Part shown: piece by piece, positions 41,634 to 52,476 of the stretch
How positions within the stretch are numbered: the first letter of the stretch is position 1
Layout of the letters: the number at the start of each line of letters is the position of its first letter
Assembly: GCA_036306585.1 (NCBI GenBank)
Contig: JAXJZF010000004.1
Span: 62,001 to 126,000 of the forward strand
Reading direction: 5' to 3'
Length of the DNA stretch: 64,000 nucleotides
From: Aphodovivens sp036306585
Lineage (GTDB): Bacteria; Actinomycetota; Coriobacteriia; Coriobacteriales; Eggerthellaceae
The notes under the pieces: model-generated
Told to the model about the DNA's origin: nothing
Seen by the model: only the letters and a program-made list of their open reading frames with translations
Databases searched by the model: none
Translations under genes and position numbers: made by a program

Positions 41634-43034
41634 GTGGAAACTAAAGTAGAGGCATTGGAGGGCAATCGCGTCAAGGTGTCCATCACCATCGACGCCAAGC
41701 AGGTGGACGCCCGCATTAAGAAGGCCTACAGCGATGCTGCGAAGAAGTACAGCTTCCCGGGATTCCGTAAGGGCCACGCCCCGCGCCCGGTCATCGACAA
41801 TGCCTTGGGCAAGGATTACATCGCCGCGACCGTCAGCGACGACCTGGTGAACGACACCTATCCGGTTGCCATCGACGAGGCCGGCATCTATCCCATCGCC
41901 AACCCGCAGTTCGATGACGAGACGATGGGCCTTGCCTCTCAGGGTAAGGACTTCTCGTTCACGTTCGAGGTCGAGGTGAAGCCCGAGTTCGAGCTGTCCA
42001 GCTACGACCCCGTCGAGATCGAGCTGCCCGCCGAGGGCGCTACCGACGAAGAGGTGGAGAAGCAGATCGACGAGCTGCGAGAGCATTACTTCGAGCTGGT
42101 CGACGCGAACGCCGCCACCAAGGTGAAGCCCGAGAACTGGGTGGAGATCGCCATCAAGGCGACCGACGACGCAGGCGAGGACATCCCCTCCATTTCCACC
42201 GAATCGCGCCTGTGGGGCATGGACTCCACGCTTCTGCCCCAGCAGTTCAACGACGAGCTGATGGGCCTGAAGAAGGGCCAGACCAAGGAATTCGACATCG
42301 ACGTTCCCGCCGAGTCCACGGTCATGACCGCACCGCTTGCCGGCAAGACCCAAAAGATCCACTTCGAGGTCGAGGTCAAGGTCGTCAAGAAGAAGGTCAT
42401 TCCCGAGCTCACTGACGAGTGGGCCAAGGAGAAGCTGGGCTTCAAGGACGTCGCCGACATGCGCGAGCGCATCGCCGAGTCCATCAAGGCGCAGAAGGAC
42501 GACATCGTCCCCCGCATGAAGGAGCTCTCCTGCCTGCATGAACTGGCCGAGCGCTTGGACGGCGAGATGCCGCAGGCCCTGTGCGACCAGTACGAGACTC
42601 AGCTTCTGCAGGACTTCTTCCAGCAGCTGCAGCGCCAGGGCATGACCTTCGACGCCTACTTGGCCGACCAGGGCATCAACGCCGACAAGTTCAAGGAGGA
42701 CGTCAAGCAGCAGGCAGCTGACAACGTCAAGCAGGACTTGGCGCTGGACGCCTGGGCCCGCCATTATGACATGACGGTGACCGACGACGATTTGTCCGAG
42801 GAGTTTAAGAACAGCGGCGCCGCCGACCCGAAGGCCCTCGAGAAGGAGTGGCGCGACAGCGGTCGCCTGCACCTGCTGCGTGAAGGCATCCTGCGTTCCA
42901 ACGCCATCAAAGACGTTATGGACAAGGCGAAGGTTTCCGAGATGAAGCCGGTGGGCGCCGAGAAGAAGACGGCGAAGAAGGCCTCTTCCAAGAAGGCTTC
43001 CTCCAAGAAGAAGGAAGGCGACGACGCCGAGTAA
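41634..43034 (+). CDS. tig: Trigger factor
   Basis: Ribosome-bound chaperone with peptidyl-prolyl isomerase activity. The 466 residues contain the ribosome-binding loop with the GFRKGHAPR signature near residues 42-50, a PPIase domain and a C-terminal chaperone domain. A Lys/Ser-rich tail (KKTAKKASSKKASSKKK) closes the protein. The GTG at 41634 was chosen because GGAGG lies 8 nt upstream and it gives the usual ETKVEALEGNRVKV beginning; an ATG at 41619 lacks a ribosome-binding site. The gene heads the tig-clpP-clpX cluster. Confidence 0.95.
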   Translation: METKVEALEGNRVKVSITIDAKQVDARIKKAYSDAAKKYSFPGFRKGHAPRPVIDNALGKDYIAATVSDDLVNDTYPVAIDEAGIYPIANPQFDDETMGLASQGKDFSFTFEVEVKPEFELSSYDPVEIELPAEGATDEEVEKQIDELREHYFELVDANAATKVKPENWVEIAIKATDDAGEDIPSISTESRLWGMDSTLLPQQFNDELMGLKKGQTKEFDIDVPAESTVMTAPLAGKTQKIHFEVEVKVVKKKVIPELTDEWAKEKLGFKDVADMRERIAESIKAQKDDIVPRMKELSCLHELAERLDGEMPQALCDQYETQLLQDFFQQLQRQGMTFDAYLADQGINADKFKEDVKQQAADNVKQDLALDAWARHYDMTVTDDDLSEEFKNSGAADPKALEKEWRDSGRLHLLREGILRSNAIKDVMDKAKVSEMKPVGAEKKTAKKASSKKASSKKKEGDDAE

Positions 43035-43061
43035 CCTTGTTGTTTCGGTAACAGCTGTTCG

Positions 43062-43095
43062 CGGGCGCGCCGAGGGTGCGCCCGTGTGCTATAAC
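43062..43095 (+). promoter_or_regulatory. Hairpin and extended -10 promoter between tig and clpP
   Basis: CGGGCGC (43062-43068) and GCGCCCG (43078-43084) form a 7-bp stem that may end the tig transcript. It is followed at once by TGCTATAAC (43087-43095), an extended -10 for clpP-clpX. Confidence 0.5.
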
Positions 43096-43151
43096 GGCAT
43101 AGGTAACGATCGGGCAGCCGCATGGCTGCACAAAGGTAAGTGAGGTACATC

Positions 43152-43787
43152 ATGGGCAACGAGTTCCAACCTGCTCGTTCGGCGTTGATCCCTTACGTCA
43201 TCGAGCAATCCCCGCGCGGCGAGCGCAGCTACGACATCTACTCGCGCTTGCTGAACGACCGTATCGTCTTTCTTGGCGAGCAGATCGATGACGCGGTGGC
43301 GAATTCCGTCGTGGCTCAGCTGCTGCATCTGGAAAGCGCCGATCCTGACAAGGATATCTCCCTGTACATCAATTCCCCGGGCGGCAGCGTGACCGCCGGC
43401 CTGGCCATCCTGGACACGATGAACTTCATCAAGTGCGACGTGTCCACCATCTGCCTGGGCGAATGCGCTTCCATGGCGGCGGTACTGCTGTCCAACGGCG
43501 CGAAGGGCAAGCGCATCTGCCTGCCCAACTCCATGGTGATGATCCATCAGCCCTCCGGCGGCGCCCAGGGCCAGCAGACCGAGATCGCCATCGTGGCGCA
43601 GTTCATGTTGGAAACCCGCCAGCGCTTGAACAAGATCCTGGCCGATAACACCGGCCAGTCGCTCGAGACCATCCAGCGCGATACCGAGCGTGACAACTTC
43701 ATGACCGCCGAGCAGGCGCTCGAGTACGGCTTGGTGGACAAGATCGCCACCGTGCGCGGCGCCGCTTCCGAAGAGAAGAGCGAATAG
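43152..43787 (+). CDS. clpP: ATP-dependent Clp protease proteolytic subunit
   Basis: ClpP forms the two-ring serine protease core that degrades substrates unfolded by ClpX. The 211 residues hold the catalytic triad S107 (GECASMAAVLLS), H132 (MIHQPSGGAQGQ) and D181 (TERDNFM). An N-terminal region of about 20 residues precedes the core and may include a processed propeptide. The ATG at 43152 follows GTGAGG by 7 nt. It is 6 bp upstream of clpX, so the two partners share a transcript. Confidence 0.97.
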   Translation: MGNEFQPARSALIPYVIEQSPRGERSYDIYSRLLNDRIVFLGEQIDDAVANSVVAQLLHLESADPDKDISLYINSPGGSVTAGLAILDTMNFIKCDVSTICLGECASMAAVLLSNGAKGKRICLPNSMVMIHQPSGGAQGQQTEIAIVAQFMLETRQRLNKILADNTGQSLETIQRDTERDNFMTAEQALEYGLVDKIATVRGAASEEKSE

Positions 43788-43793
43788 CGATAA

Positions 43794-45212
43794 ATGGCAA
43801 AGGATAGAAACGACGGCTTCGAAGCCGACGGCGACATCACCTGCGCGTTCTGCGGAAAGCAGCCCGGGCAGGTCGCCGCGATGATCTCCGGCCCCAACGG
43901 CATCTACATCTGCGACGAGTGCATCTCGGTGTGCGCGGAGGCGATGATGCGCGATCTGGGGCTTTCCGTTGCTTCGGCGCCGTCGGCGCCGACAGACGAG
44001 CCTGGCGGCCGCCATGCGCGCCGCCAAGGCGAACCGGCCGTTCAGCAGGCGGAACCGGCAACCCCCGAGGAGATCCTCCGGGCGCTGCCGACCCCGCACG
44101 AGCTGTACGCGAAGCTCTCCGAGCATGTGGTGGGGCAGGACAACGCCAAGCGCGCCCTGTCGGTCGCCGTGTACAACCACTACAAGCGCATCAGCCTGGG
44201 CGCCGATGCCGCCGACGATGACGTGGAGCTGGCGAAGAGCAACATCATGCTGCTCGGCCCCACCGGATCGGGCAAGACGCTTCTGGCCCAGACGCTGGCC
44301 CGCACGCTGCGCGTGCCCTTCGCCATCGCCGACGCCACCACGCTTACCGAGGCCGGCTATGTGGGCGAGGATGTCGAGAACATCCTGCTGAAGCTCATCA
44401 CCGCCGCCGACTTCGATATCGAGCGCGCGCAGATCGGCATCATCTACGTTGACGAGATCGACAAGATCGCCCGCAAGGCAGAGAACCTCTCCATCACCCG
44501 CGATGTATCGGGCGAGGGCGTGCAGCAGGCCTTGTTGAAGATCGTCGAGGGCACCGAGGCGAGTGTTCCCCCGCAGGGCGGGCGCAAGCACCCCCAGCAG
44601 GAGCTCATCCATATCGACACCACCAACATCCTGTTCATCCTGGGCGGCGCGTTCGTCGGCCTGTCCGACATCATCGCGCAGCGCGTGGGCAAAAGCGGCT
44701 TGGGCTTCAATGCCGAGCTTCCTGAAAGCAAGAAGCATGCCGAAGCGGAGCTGCTGGCGCAGGTGCTGCCCGAGGATCTGAACAAGTACGGCATGATCCC
44801 CGAGTTCGTGGGCCGCATCCCGGTGATCACCTCGCTGGACGAACTGTCCGAGGAGGATTTGGTGCGCATCCTCACCGAGCCGAAGAACGCCTTGGTCAAG
44901 CAGTACACCAAGATGTTCGACTTCGAGCGCTCGCGCCTGGTGTTCGAGCCCGAGGCGCTTGCCGCCATCGCGCACGAGGCGGTCGAGCGCGGCACGGGCG
45001 CCCGCGGCCTGCGCTCCATCTGCGAGCGCGTCCTGCAGGACGTTATGTACGATCTGCCTGAAACCAAGGTGCCGTCGACGGTGACCGTGCGCGCGAGCGA
45101 CGTCACCGGCGAGACGAAGCCCGAGATCGTGGCGGCGGAGGGCTGCCAAATGGTCAACGACGCCTTCCAACCCGCGGCCGATCCTCAGCCCACAGGCGAG
45201 CAGAGCGCCTAA
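43794..45212 (+). CDS. clpX: ATP-dependent Clp protease ATP-binding subunit ClpX
   Basis: ClpX is the AAA+ unfoldase that feeds ClpP. The 472 residues start with a zinc-binding domain (C17, C20, C40, C43), then Walker A GPTGSGKTLLAQTLA, Walker B IIYVDEIDKIA and the pore loop region GYVGEDVENILLKL. Next come SRDVSGEGVQQALLKIVEG with an initial T instead of S, the GLGFNAELPE loop contacting ClpP, and the C-terminal sensor-2 GARGLRSICE. It is longer than the usual 420, mainly through an Ala/Pro/Gln linker (about residues 58-95) and a longer C-terminus. Confidence 0.96.
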   Translation: MAKDRNDGFEADGDITCAFCGKQPGQVAAMISGPNGIYICDECISVCAEAMMRDLGLSVASAPSAPTDEPGGRHARRQGEPAVQQAEPATPEEILRALPTPHELYAKLSEHVVGQDNAKRALSVAVYNHYKRISLGADAADDDVELAKSNIMLLGPTGSGKTLLAQTLARTLRVPFAIADATTLTEAGYVGEDVENILLKLITAADFDIERAQIGIIYVDEIDKIARKAENLSITRDVSGEGVQQALLKIVEGTEASVPPQGGRKHPQQELIHIDTTNILFILGGAFVGLSDIIAQRVGKSGLGFNAELPESKKHAEAELLAQVLPEDLNKYGMIPEFVGRIPVITSLDELSEEDLVRILTEPKNALVKQYTKMFDFERSRLVFEPEALAAIAHEAVERGTGARGLRSICERVLQDVMYDLPETKVPSTVTVRASDVTGETKPEIVAAEGCQMVNDAFQPAADPQPTGEQSA

Positions 45213-45233
45213 CCCATCGAACCAACCAACGAG

Positions 45234-45257
45234 GGCCCCGCTAACGGCGGGGCCTTT
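45234..45257 (+). terminator. Terminator after clpX / valS leader hairpin
   Basis: GGCCCCGC (45234-45241) pairs with GCGGGGCC (45247-45254), loop of 5 nt, then TTT. A second stem GCGGCA / TGCCGC (45258-45263 with 45274-45279) follows directly. valS starts 33 nt later and no promoter is obvious between them. Confidence 0.75.
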
Positions 45258-45311
45258 GCGGCAGGCCGGTCCGTGCCGCATGCCATTTCCGGGAAAGGGA
45301 ATCGAGAAGCC

Positions 45312-47990
<2,679 letters not shown>

Positions 47991-48019
47991 CGCCCGTGCG
48001 GCAGCGGCCTGCCGTTGTT

Positions 48020-48028
48020 TGCTATAAT
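48020..48028 (+). promoter_or_regulatory. Extended -10 promoter element (TGCTATAAT)
   Basis: A perfect TATAAT (48023-48028) preceded by TGC, 30 bp after valS, driving the membrane zinc-ribbon gene at 48129 with a leader of about 95 nt. Confidence 0.6.
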
Positions 48029-48128
48029 GATGCACCGTGTGCAGGCATTATGCGCTGCGCATGGTGATGAAACCGAGCGATCGCCAGGAGCGCCATGCTG
48101 GCGGCAACCGTAAGAGAACGGGGTTGAA

Positions 48129-48635
48129 ATGAGCGAACTGCTGTCCCAGCTGTGGACGCCTGAGCTTCAAATGGCCTTCACTGCCGTCGTGGTGGTGCTC
48201 GTCATTCTCTACATCCTTTCCATCGTGTGGGTGGCGCGCGATGCCTACCAGCGCGGCACGTCCTGGGCTTGGTGCCTCATCGCGCTCATCCCGTTTCTGG
48301 GTGTTGTCGCCTATTGCCTGCTGCGCCCCTCGCTGATGCAGATCGACCGCGACGAGCAGGAGCTTGAGATCGCGCTCAAGCAGCGCGAGCTGATGAAGTA
48401 CGGCGAATGCGCGAACTGCGGCTATCCGGTCGAGAGCGACTATATCCTGTGCCCGAATTGTCATACGCGCCTGAAGAACTTATGTCCCACATGCCATCGG
48501 GCGCTGGACCCAACGTGGCAGGTGTGCCCGTATTGCGCCACGCCCATCCAGGGCGGAGCACCTCAGCAGCGCCGTCGCCGTCCCCGGCCGCAGCGCCCCC
48601 AGCAGGTGCCGCATGGCGAGCAGATCCAGCAGTAA
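48129..48635 (+). CDS. Membrane protein with PLDc_N-like segment and double zinc ribbon
   Basis: A 168-residue protein of unknown function. Two membrane helices (FTAVVVVLVILYILSIVWVA and WCLIALIPFLGVVAYCLL, positions about 17-36 and 48-65) flank a DAYQRGTSWAW loop, as in PLD nuclease N-terminal-like domains. A short helix leads to two zinc-ribbon-like units (CANCGYP with CPNCH; CPTCHRA with CPYCATP). The tail is Arg/Pro/Gln-rich (RRRRPRPQRPQQ). It may be a membrane-anchored nucleic-acid or protein binder; that is inference. It follows valS and is closed by the terminator at 48661. Confidence 0.75.
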   Translation: MSELLSQLWTPELQMAFTAVVVVLVILYILSIVWVARDAYQRGTSWAWCLIALIPFLGVVAYCLLRPSLMQIDRDEQELEIALKQRELMKYGECANCGYPVESDYILCPNCHTRLKNLCPTCHRALDPTWQVCPYCATPIQGGAPQQRRRRPRPQRPQQVPHGEQIQQ

Positions 48636-48660
48636 CCCCGTTTTCCCGGGAAGATGCCAT

Positions 48661-48695
48661 ACGAAAGCCGCCTTCGGGCGGCTTTCGTAGGTTTT
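48661..48695 (+). terminator. Terminator with UUCG tetraloop upstream of thrS
   Basis: ACGAAAGCCGCC (48661-48672) and GGCGGCTTTCGT (48677-48688) form a perfect 12-bp stem capped by TTCG and followed by AGGTTTT. Confidence 0.9.
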
Positions 48696-48727
48696 ACCCG
48701 ATCTTCATGGCCAAGGCATGCCGGTAG

Positions 48728-48736
48728 TGGCATACT
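48728..48736 (+). promoter_or_regulatory. Extended -10 promoter element of thrS (TGGCATACT)
   Basis: CATACT (48731-48736) preceded by TGG. Transcription near 48743 would give a leader of about 120 nt, holding a small hairpin (GTCCG / CGGAC, 48746-48770) and the two repeats at 48789-48846. Confidence 0.5.
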
Positions 48737-48788
48737 AAGGCAGCTGTCCGAGGCGCCTGGTGCAGCGGACGGCGCGAACATCCGACGT

Positions 48789-48846
48789 GCAGGCGCTTTG
48801 TGCGCGCCCGGCACCCAAGAGCGCAGGCGCTTTGTGCGCGCCCGGC
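48789..48846 (+). promoter_or_regulatory. Tandem anticodon-arm-like hairpins in the thrS leader
   Basis: A perfect 24-bp direct repeat (48789-48812 and 48823-48846, 34-bp period). Each copy folds into a 5-bp all-GC stem (GGCGC / GCGCC) closing a 7-nt loop TTTGTGC (48792-48808 and 48826-48842). Numbered as an anticodon loop, positions 33-36 read U-UGU, a threonine anticodon with the G35 and U36 that ThrRS recognises. The second hairpin ends 9 nt before the AAAGGA ribosome-binding site. A threonyl-tRNA synthetase operator is proposed by analogy with E. coli thrS. Confidence 0.6.
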
Positions 48847-48864
48847 GCAAGAAAGGACCGAACA

Positions 48865-50778
48865 ATGAACATCATTCTTCCCGACGGAACTGCAAAGGAG
48901 CTGGCGGAGGGCGCAACCATCGCCGACGTCGCCGCCTCTATCGGCACGGGCCTGGCAAAGGCCGCCCTCGCCGGCAAGATCGACGGCGTGCCCGTCGATC
49001 TGAACGCGCCCGTGCATGACGGCGCAACCGTCGAGATCATCACCTCGAAATCGGCAGAGGCGCTCGGCATCATGCGCCATTCGTGCGCCCATGTGATGGC
49101 CGAGGCCGTCCAGGAGCTGTTCCCTGGCGCGCAGATCGCCTTCGGGCCCGCTACTGAAGACGGCTTCTTCTATGACTTCGAGCTTTCCCGTTCGCTCACG
49201 CCCGACGACTTCGCCGCCATCGAGGGGAAGATGTCAGCCATCGTGAAGGCCGACGAGCCGTTCGTCCGCGAGGTTGTCACCCGCGAGCAGGCCAAGGAGA
49301 TCTTCGCCGACCAGCGCTTCAAGCTCGAGCACATCGACGAGCTGCCTGCCGACGAGGAGATCAGCATCTACCGCCATGGCTCCTTCGTCGACTTGTGCAG
49401 CGGTCCGCATCTGCCCTCTGCCGGTAAGATCGGCGCGTTCAAGGTCATGAAACTGGCCGGCGCCTATTGGAAGGGCGACGCGAACCGAGACCAGCTGCAG
49501 CGCGTGTACGGAACCGCGTTCTTCAAGAAGAAGGACCTTGAGGAGCACCTGCACAACCTTGAGGAGGCCGAAAAGCGCGACCACCGTAAGCTGGGCCGCG
49601 AGCTGGGCATCTACATGATGGACGAGGATGCCGGCGTGGGTTTGCCGCTGTATCTTCCCAAGGGCGCGCGCGTTATCCGCATCATGCAGGAGTGGCTGCG
49701 TCGCGACCTGTACGACCGCGGCTACGAGGAGGTCATCACCCCGCATATCTATAAGGCCGATGTGTGGAAGACCTCGGGCCACTATGATTACTACAAAGAG
49801 AACATGTACTTCTTCAACATCAACGAGGGCACCGAAGAGGAGCCCCGTCTGCAGGAGTACGGCGTAAAGCCCATGAACTGCCCGGGCCATGTGATGCTCT
49901 ACCGCAATGAGATCCACTCCTACCGCGATCTGCCGCTGCGCTACTTCGAGTTCGGCACGGTTTACCGTCACGAGATGAGCGGTGTTGTGCACGGCCTGCT
50001 GCGCGCCCGCGGCTTCACCCAGGATGATGCGCACGTATTCTGCACGCGCGACCAGGTGGTTGGCGAGGTTGTTGCCATCCTTGACCTTGTGGACCACATC
50101 ATGAAGACGTTCGGGTTCGAGTACTCCGCTGAGATCTCCACTCGCCCCGAGAAATCCATCGGCACCGATGACATGTGGGAGCATGCCACCAACGCGCTGA
50201 AGGAGGCCTGCGCTCGACATAATCTGTCCTACGACATTAATGAAGGCGACGGCGCGTTCTACGGCCCCAAGATCGACATCAAGGTGAAGGACGCCATCGG
50301 CCGCACCTGGCAGTGCTCCACCGTGCAGGTTGACTTCAATCTGCCCGAGCGCTTCGGCCTGACCTACCGCACTGAGGATAATACCGAGGAGCGCCCCTGG
50401 ATGCTGCATCGTGCCATCTTCGGCTCCATCGAGCGCTTCTTGGGCATCCTCATCGAGCACTACGCCGGCGCGCTGCCGCTGTGGCTGGCCCCCGTGCAGG
50501 TTGCGGTGCTGCCCATCGCCGACCGCCATTTGGATGCTGCCCACGAGCTGGAGAAGGAGCTCAAGGCAGCCGGCGGCCGCGTGGAGGTGTACGAGCAGAA
50601 CGAGCCCATGCGCGTGAAGATCGCAAAGGCGCAGAGCCAGAAGATCCCCTACATGGTGGTCCTCGGCGACAAAGAGGTGGAAGAGCACACCGTCAGCGTG
50701 CGCGACCGTCACGAGGGCGATCAGGGTTCGTGGCCCATCGAGAAGCTGGTGGAGATCATCCGCGACGCCGCCCTGTAA
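48865..50778 (+). CDS. thrS: Threonyl-tRNA synthetase
   Basis: Class II synthetase charging tRNA-Thr. The 637 residues comprise a TGS domain (MNIILPDGTAKELAEG to about 60) and an editing domain with the zinc-like HxxxH (MRHSCAHVMAEAV) and CSGPHLPS. The catalytic core follows with MNCPGHVMLY (zinc Cys), RYFEFGTVYRHEMSG and LHRAIFGSIERFLGILIEHYAG, then the anticodon-binding domain (APVQVAVLPI). The frame is open upstream through the repeats to 48760, but the ATG at 48865 follows AAAGGA by 7 nt and gives the canonical start. Translation may be self-controlled through the leader repeats. Confidence 0.97.
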   Translation: MNIILPDGTAKELAEGATIADVAASIGTGLAKAALAGKIDGVPVDLNAPVHDGATVEIITSKSAEALGIMRHSCAHVMAEAVQELFPGAQIAFGPATEDGFFYDFELSRSLTPDDFAAIEGKMSAIVKADEPFVREVVTREQAKEIFADQRFKLEHIDELPADEEISIYRHGSFVDLCSGPHLPSAGKIGAFKVMKLAGAYWKGDANRDQLQRVYGTAFFKKKDLEEHLHNLEEAEKRDHRKLGRELGIYMMDEDAGVGLPLYLPKGARVIRIMQEWLRRDLYDRGYEEVITPHIYKADVWKTSGHYDYYKENMYFFNINEGTEEEPRLQEYGVKPMNCPGHVMLYRNEIHSYRDLPLRYFEFGTVYRHEMSGVVHGLLRARGFTQDDAHVFCTRDQVVGEVVAILDLVDHIMKTFGFEYSAEISTRPEKSIGTDDMWEHATNALKEACARHNLSYDINEGDGAFYGPKIDIKVKDAIGRTWQCSTVQVDFNLPERFGLTYRTEDNTEERPWMLHRAIFGSIERFLGILIEHYAGALPLWLAPVQVAVLPIADRHLDAAHELEKELKAAGGRVEVYEQNEPMRVKIAKAQSQKIPYMVVLGDKEVEEHTVSVRDRHEGDQGSWPIEKLVEIIRDAAL

Positions 50779-50802
50779 GCCCTCATTTTCTAACGTTACT
50801 GG

Positions 50803-50831
50803 AAAGCCCTGTTCGACGAACAGGGCTTTTT
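50803..50831 (+). terminator. Terminator of thrS
   Basis: AAAGCCCTGTTC (50803-50814) and GAACAGGGCTTT (50818-50829) form a perfect 12-bp stem with a 3-nt loop, continuing into a T-run (TTTTT). Confidence 0.92.
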
Positions 50832-50955
50832 CGTTGGGGGGATATGTTTGGAGAAACGACAAAGGGCTGCGTGCGCGTAATTGCCGCATACCCGACAAGG
50901 GCGGGCAAATGCGCTGCGGCAGCGCCGCTTTCCGATAGGAGGGGCCTCCGGCCGT

Positions 50956-51660
50956 TTACAGCAGGCTGCCGAGGTTGCCCGTGAGCGCCATCAGGCCGAT
51001 CCATAGCGGGGGGATGAGGAGCGAGGGTAAAAGGTTCATGGTCGAGATCTCCTTGATCTTCAGGATGGACAAGCCCGATGCAAGGATGAGCACGCCTCCC
51101 ACGATGGAGATCTCGGTCATGAGCGGCCCGGTGAGGAAGGGGGCTGCGAAATGCGCGAGCAGATAGATGCCCCCCTGCCAGCAGAACAGCACCGGAGCGG
51201 CGAAGGCCATGCCGTAGCCGAACGTCGAGGCCAACACCATGGAGGTCACGAAATCCAGCGTAGCGTTCGTGAACAGAAACGTCTCGTCGCCGTACAGGGC
51301 GCTGTTGATGGGGCCCAGGATGGATAGCGTGCCGATGCAGAACAGCATGATGCCGGTGGAGAGACCCCTCGCCAGCTGGGAACCGTCCTTCGCGCGGCTT
51401 TCAACCAGCTTGTTGAAGCGTTCTTCCAAGTCGATGCCGCATCCCACTACGCCGCCGATGGCGAGGCTGGCGATGAACAGGACGGGGTAGGTGCTGTTGG
51501 GCATGTTCTGCACTACGGCGTTGATGCCCAGCCCGAAGGCCGCCAAGCCCATGGCGGTGTAGAGGATATCCTGGTATTTCTTCTTCAGCCCGCGTCGGAT
51601 GGTGCCGCCGATGCAGCTTCCCGCCAGAATGGCTATCGTATTCGCGATGGTGCCTATCAT
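50956..51660 (-). CDS. DUF554 family membrane protein
   Basis: A 234-residue integral membrane protein of the DUF554 (YdfK/YqgA) family, function unknown, possibly a transporter. It starts MIGTIANTIAILAGSCIGG, a family signature, and has about seven membrane segments. FIASLAIGGVVGCGIDLEERF and the Gly-rich FCIGTLSILGPINSAL are conserved. The ATG follows AAGGA on the minus strand. It is divergent from trxA and converges with thrS. No partner gene gives a clue to function. Confidence 0.88.
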   Translation of the reverse strand: MIGTIANTIAILAGSCIGGTIRRGLKKKYQDILYTAMGLAAFGLGINAVVQNMPNSTYPVLFIASLAIGGVVGCGIDLEERFNKLVESRAKDGSQLARGLSTGIMLFCIGTLSILGPINSALYGDETFLFTNATLDFVTSMVLASTFGYGMAFAAPVLFCWQGGIYLLAHFAAPFLTGPLMTEISIVGGVLILASGLSILKIKEISTMNLLPSLLIPPLWIGLMALTGNLGSLL

Positions 51661-51939
51661 GCGCGTCCTTTTCCAGCCGGCCGCTTGCCGGCGCTTCGTT
51701 TTGCGCTACCTTGCGATTGTAAGGGAAACTGCGGGAAAATGCCCGGCATCCTGCAGTCTGCGGGGTGCTGCGGCGGGCAGGTTTGCCGCTCGCAGGTCGA
51801 TTTGATTACCAGTTTCGCGCGGCGCGTGCCGCGAGGGCGGCGACAGGGTACAATATCCAGAAGCCGCCGGATGGCGGAGCATTGCTAACGAGTGCGAACG
51901 CCGGCTCTGCGGAAGCCGGTGCAAAGGAGGCACATCACC

Positions 51940-52248
51940 ATGAGCGAGATCGTTTCTTCTGCGGATTTCCAATCGAAGGTCCTCGAGGCCGAGGTGCCGG
52001 TTCTTGTCGACTTCTTCGCCACATGGTGCGGCCCCTGCAAGATGCTTGCACCTACCCTCGACGAAGTTGCCGCCGAGGTTGCAGGCAAGGCGCAGGTGTA
52101 CAAGCTCGACATCGATCAGAGCCCCGACATCGCGCAGCGCTATGGCGTCATGAGCGTGCCGACGCTCATCGCCTTCGAAGGCGGTCAGATCAAGAGGCAG
52201 GCCATCGGCGTGCAGCCCAAGCAGGTCCTGCTGGACATGTTGGCCTAG
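51940..52248 (+). CDS. trxA: Thioredoxin
   Basis: A 102-residue classical thioredoxin, a cytosolic disulfide reductant. The active site is ATWCGPCKMLAP with C30 and C33; the cis-proline loop MSVPTLIAFEGG is present. No signal peptide is seen. The ATG at 51940 has AAAGGAGG 9 nt upstream. TACAAT at 51849-51854 is a likely -10. No thioredoxin reductase gene is nearby. The terminator at 52271 isolates it from the next operon. Confidence 0.96.
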   Translation: MSEIVSSADFQSKVLEAEVPVLVDFFATWCGPCKMLAPTLDEVAAEVAGKAQVYKLDIDQSPDIAQRYGVMSVPTLIAFEGGQIKRQAIGVQPKQVLLDMLA

Positions 52249-52270
52249 CCTGCATCGCGCAATCGCATCG

Positions 52271-52307
52271 CGCCCCCGCGGAGCACGTGCCCCGCGGGGG
52301 CGTTTCT
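52271..52307 (+). terminator. Terminator of trxA
   Basis: CGCCCCCGCGG (52271-52281) pairs perfectly with CCGCGGGGGCG (52292-52302), followed by TTTCT. Confidence 0.88.
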
Positions 52308-52476
52308 ACGCTTGCGCGCTCCAACCGATAGCTGCGGGAATCCTGCTATTTGGGTGCATTCCGTGCCTGTTTTGGGGAAACGCCCAAAACCTGCTAAACT
52401 TGGCATGTTATGCGCCCCCAGCGCATGCCAAAACGCAGTTTAATCGCAGTGGCCATTTATGGGAAGGACTACATCG

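Noticed and set aside
48789..48846. CRISPR array
   Set aside because: There are only two repeat copies, a 10-bp spacer and no cas genes. The position and loop sequence fit a leader element better.
48743..48864. T-box riboswitch in the thrS leader
   Set aside because: No T-box consensus, specifier stem or antiterminator pair was found here. The valS, argS, serC and ilvB leaders also lack them.
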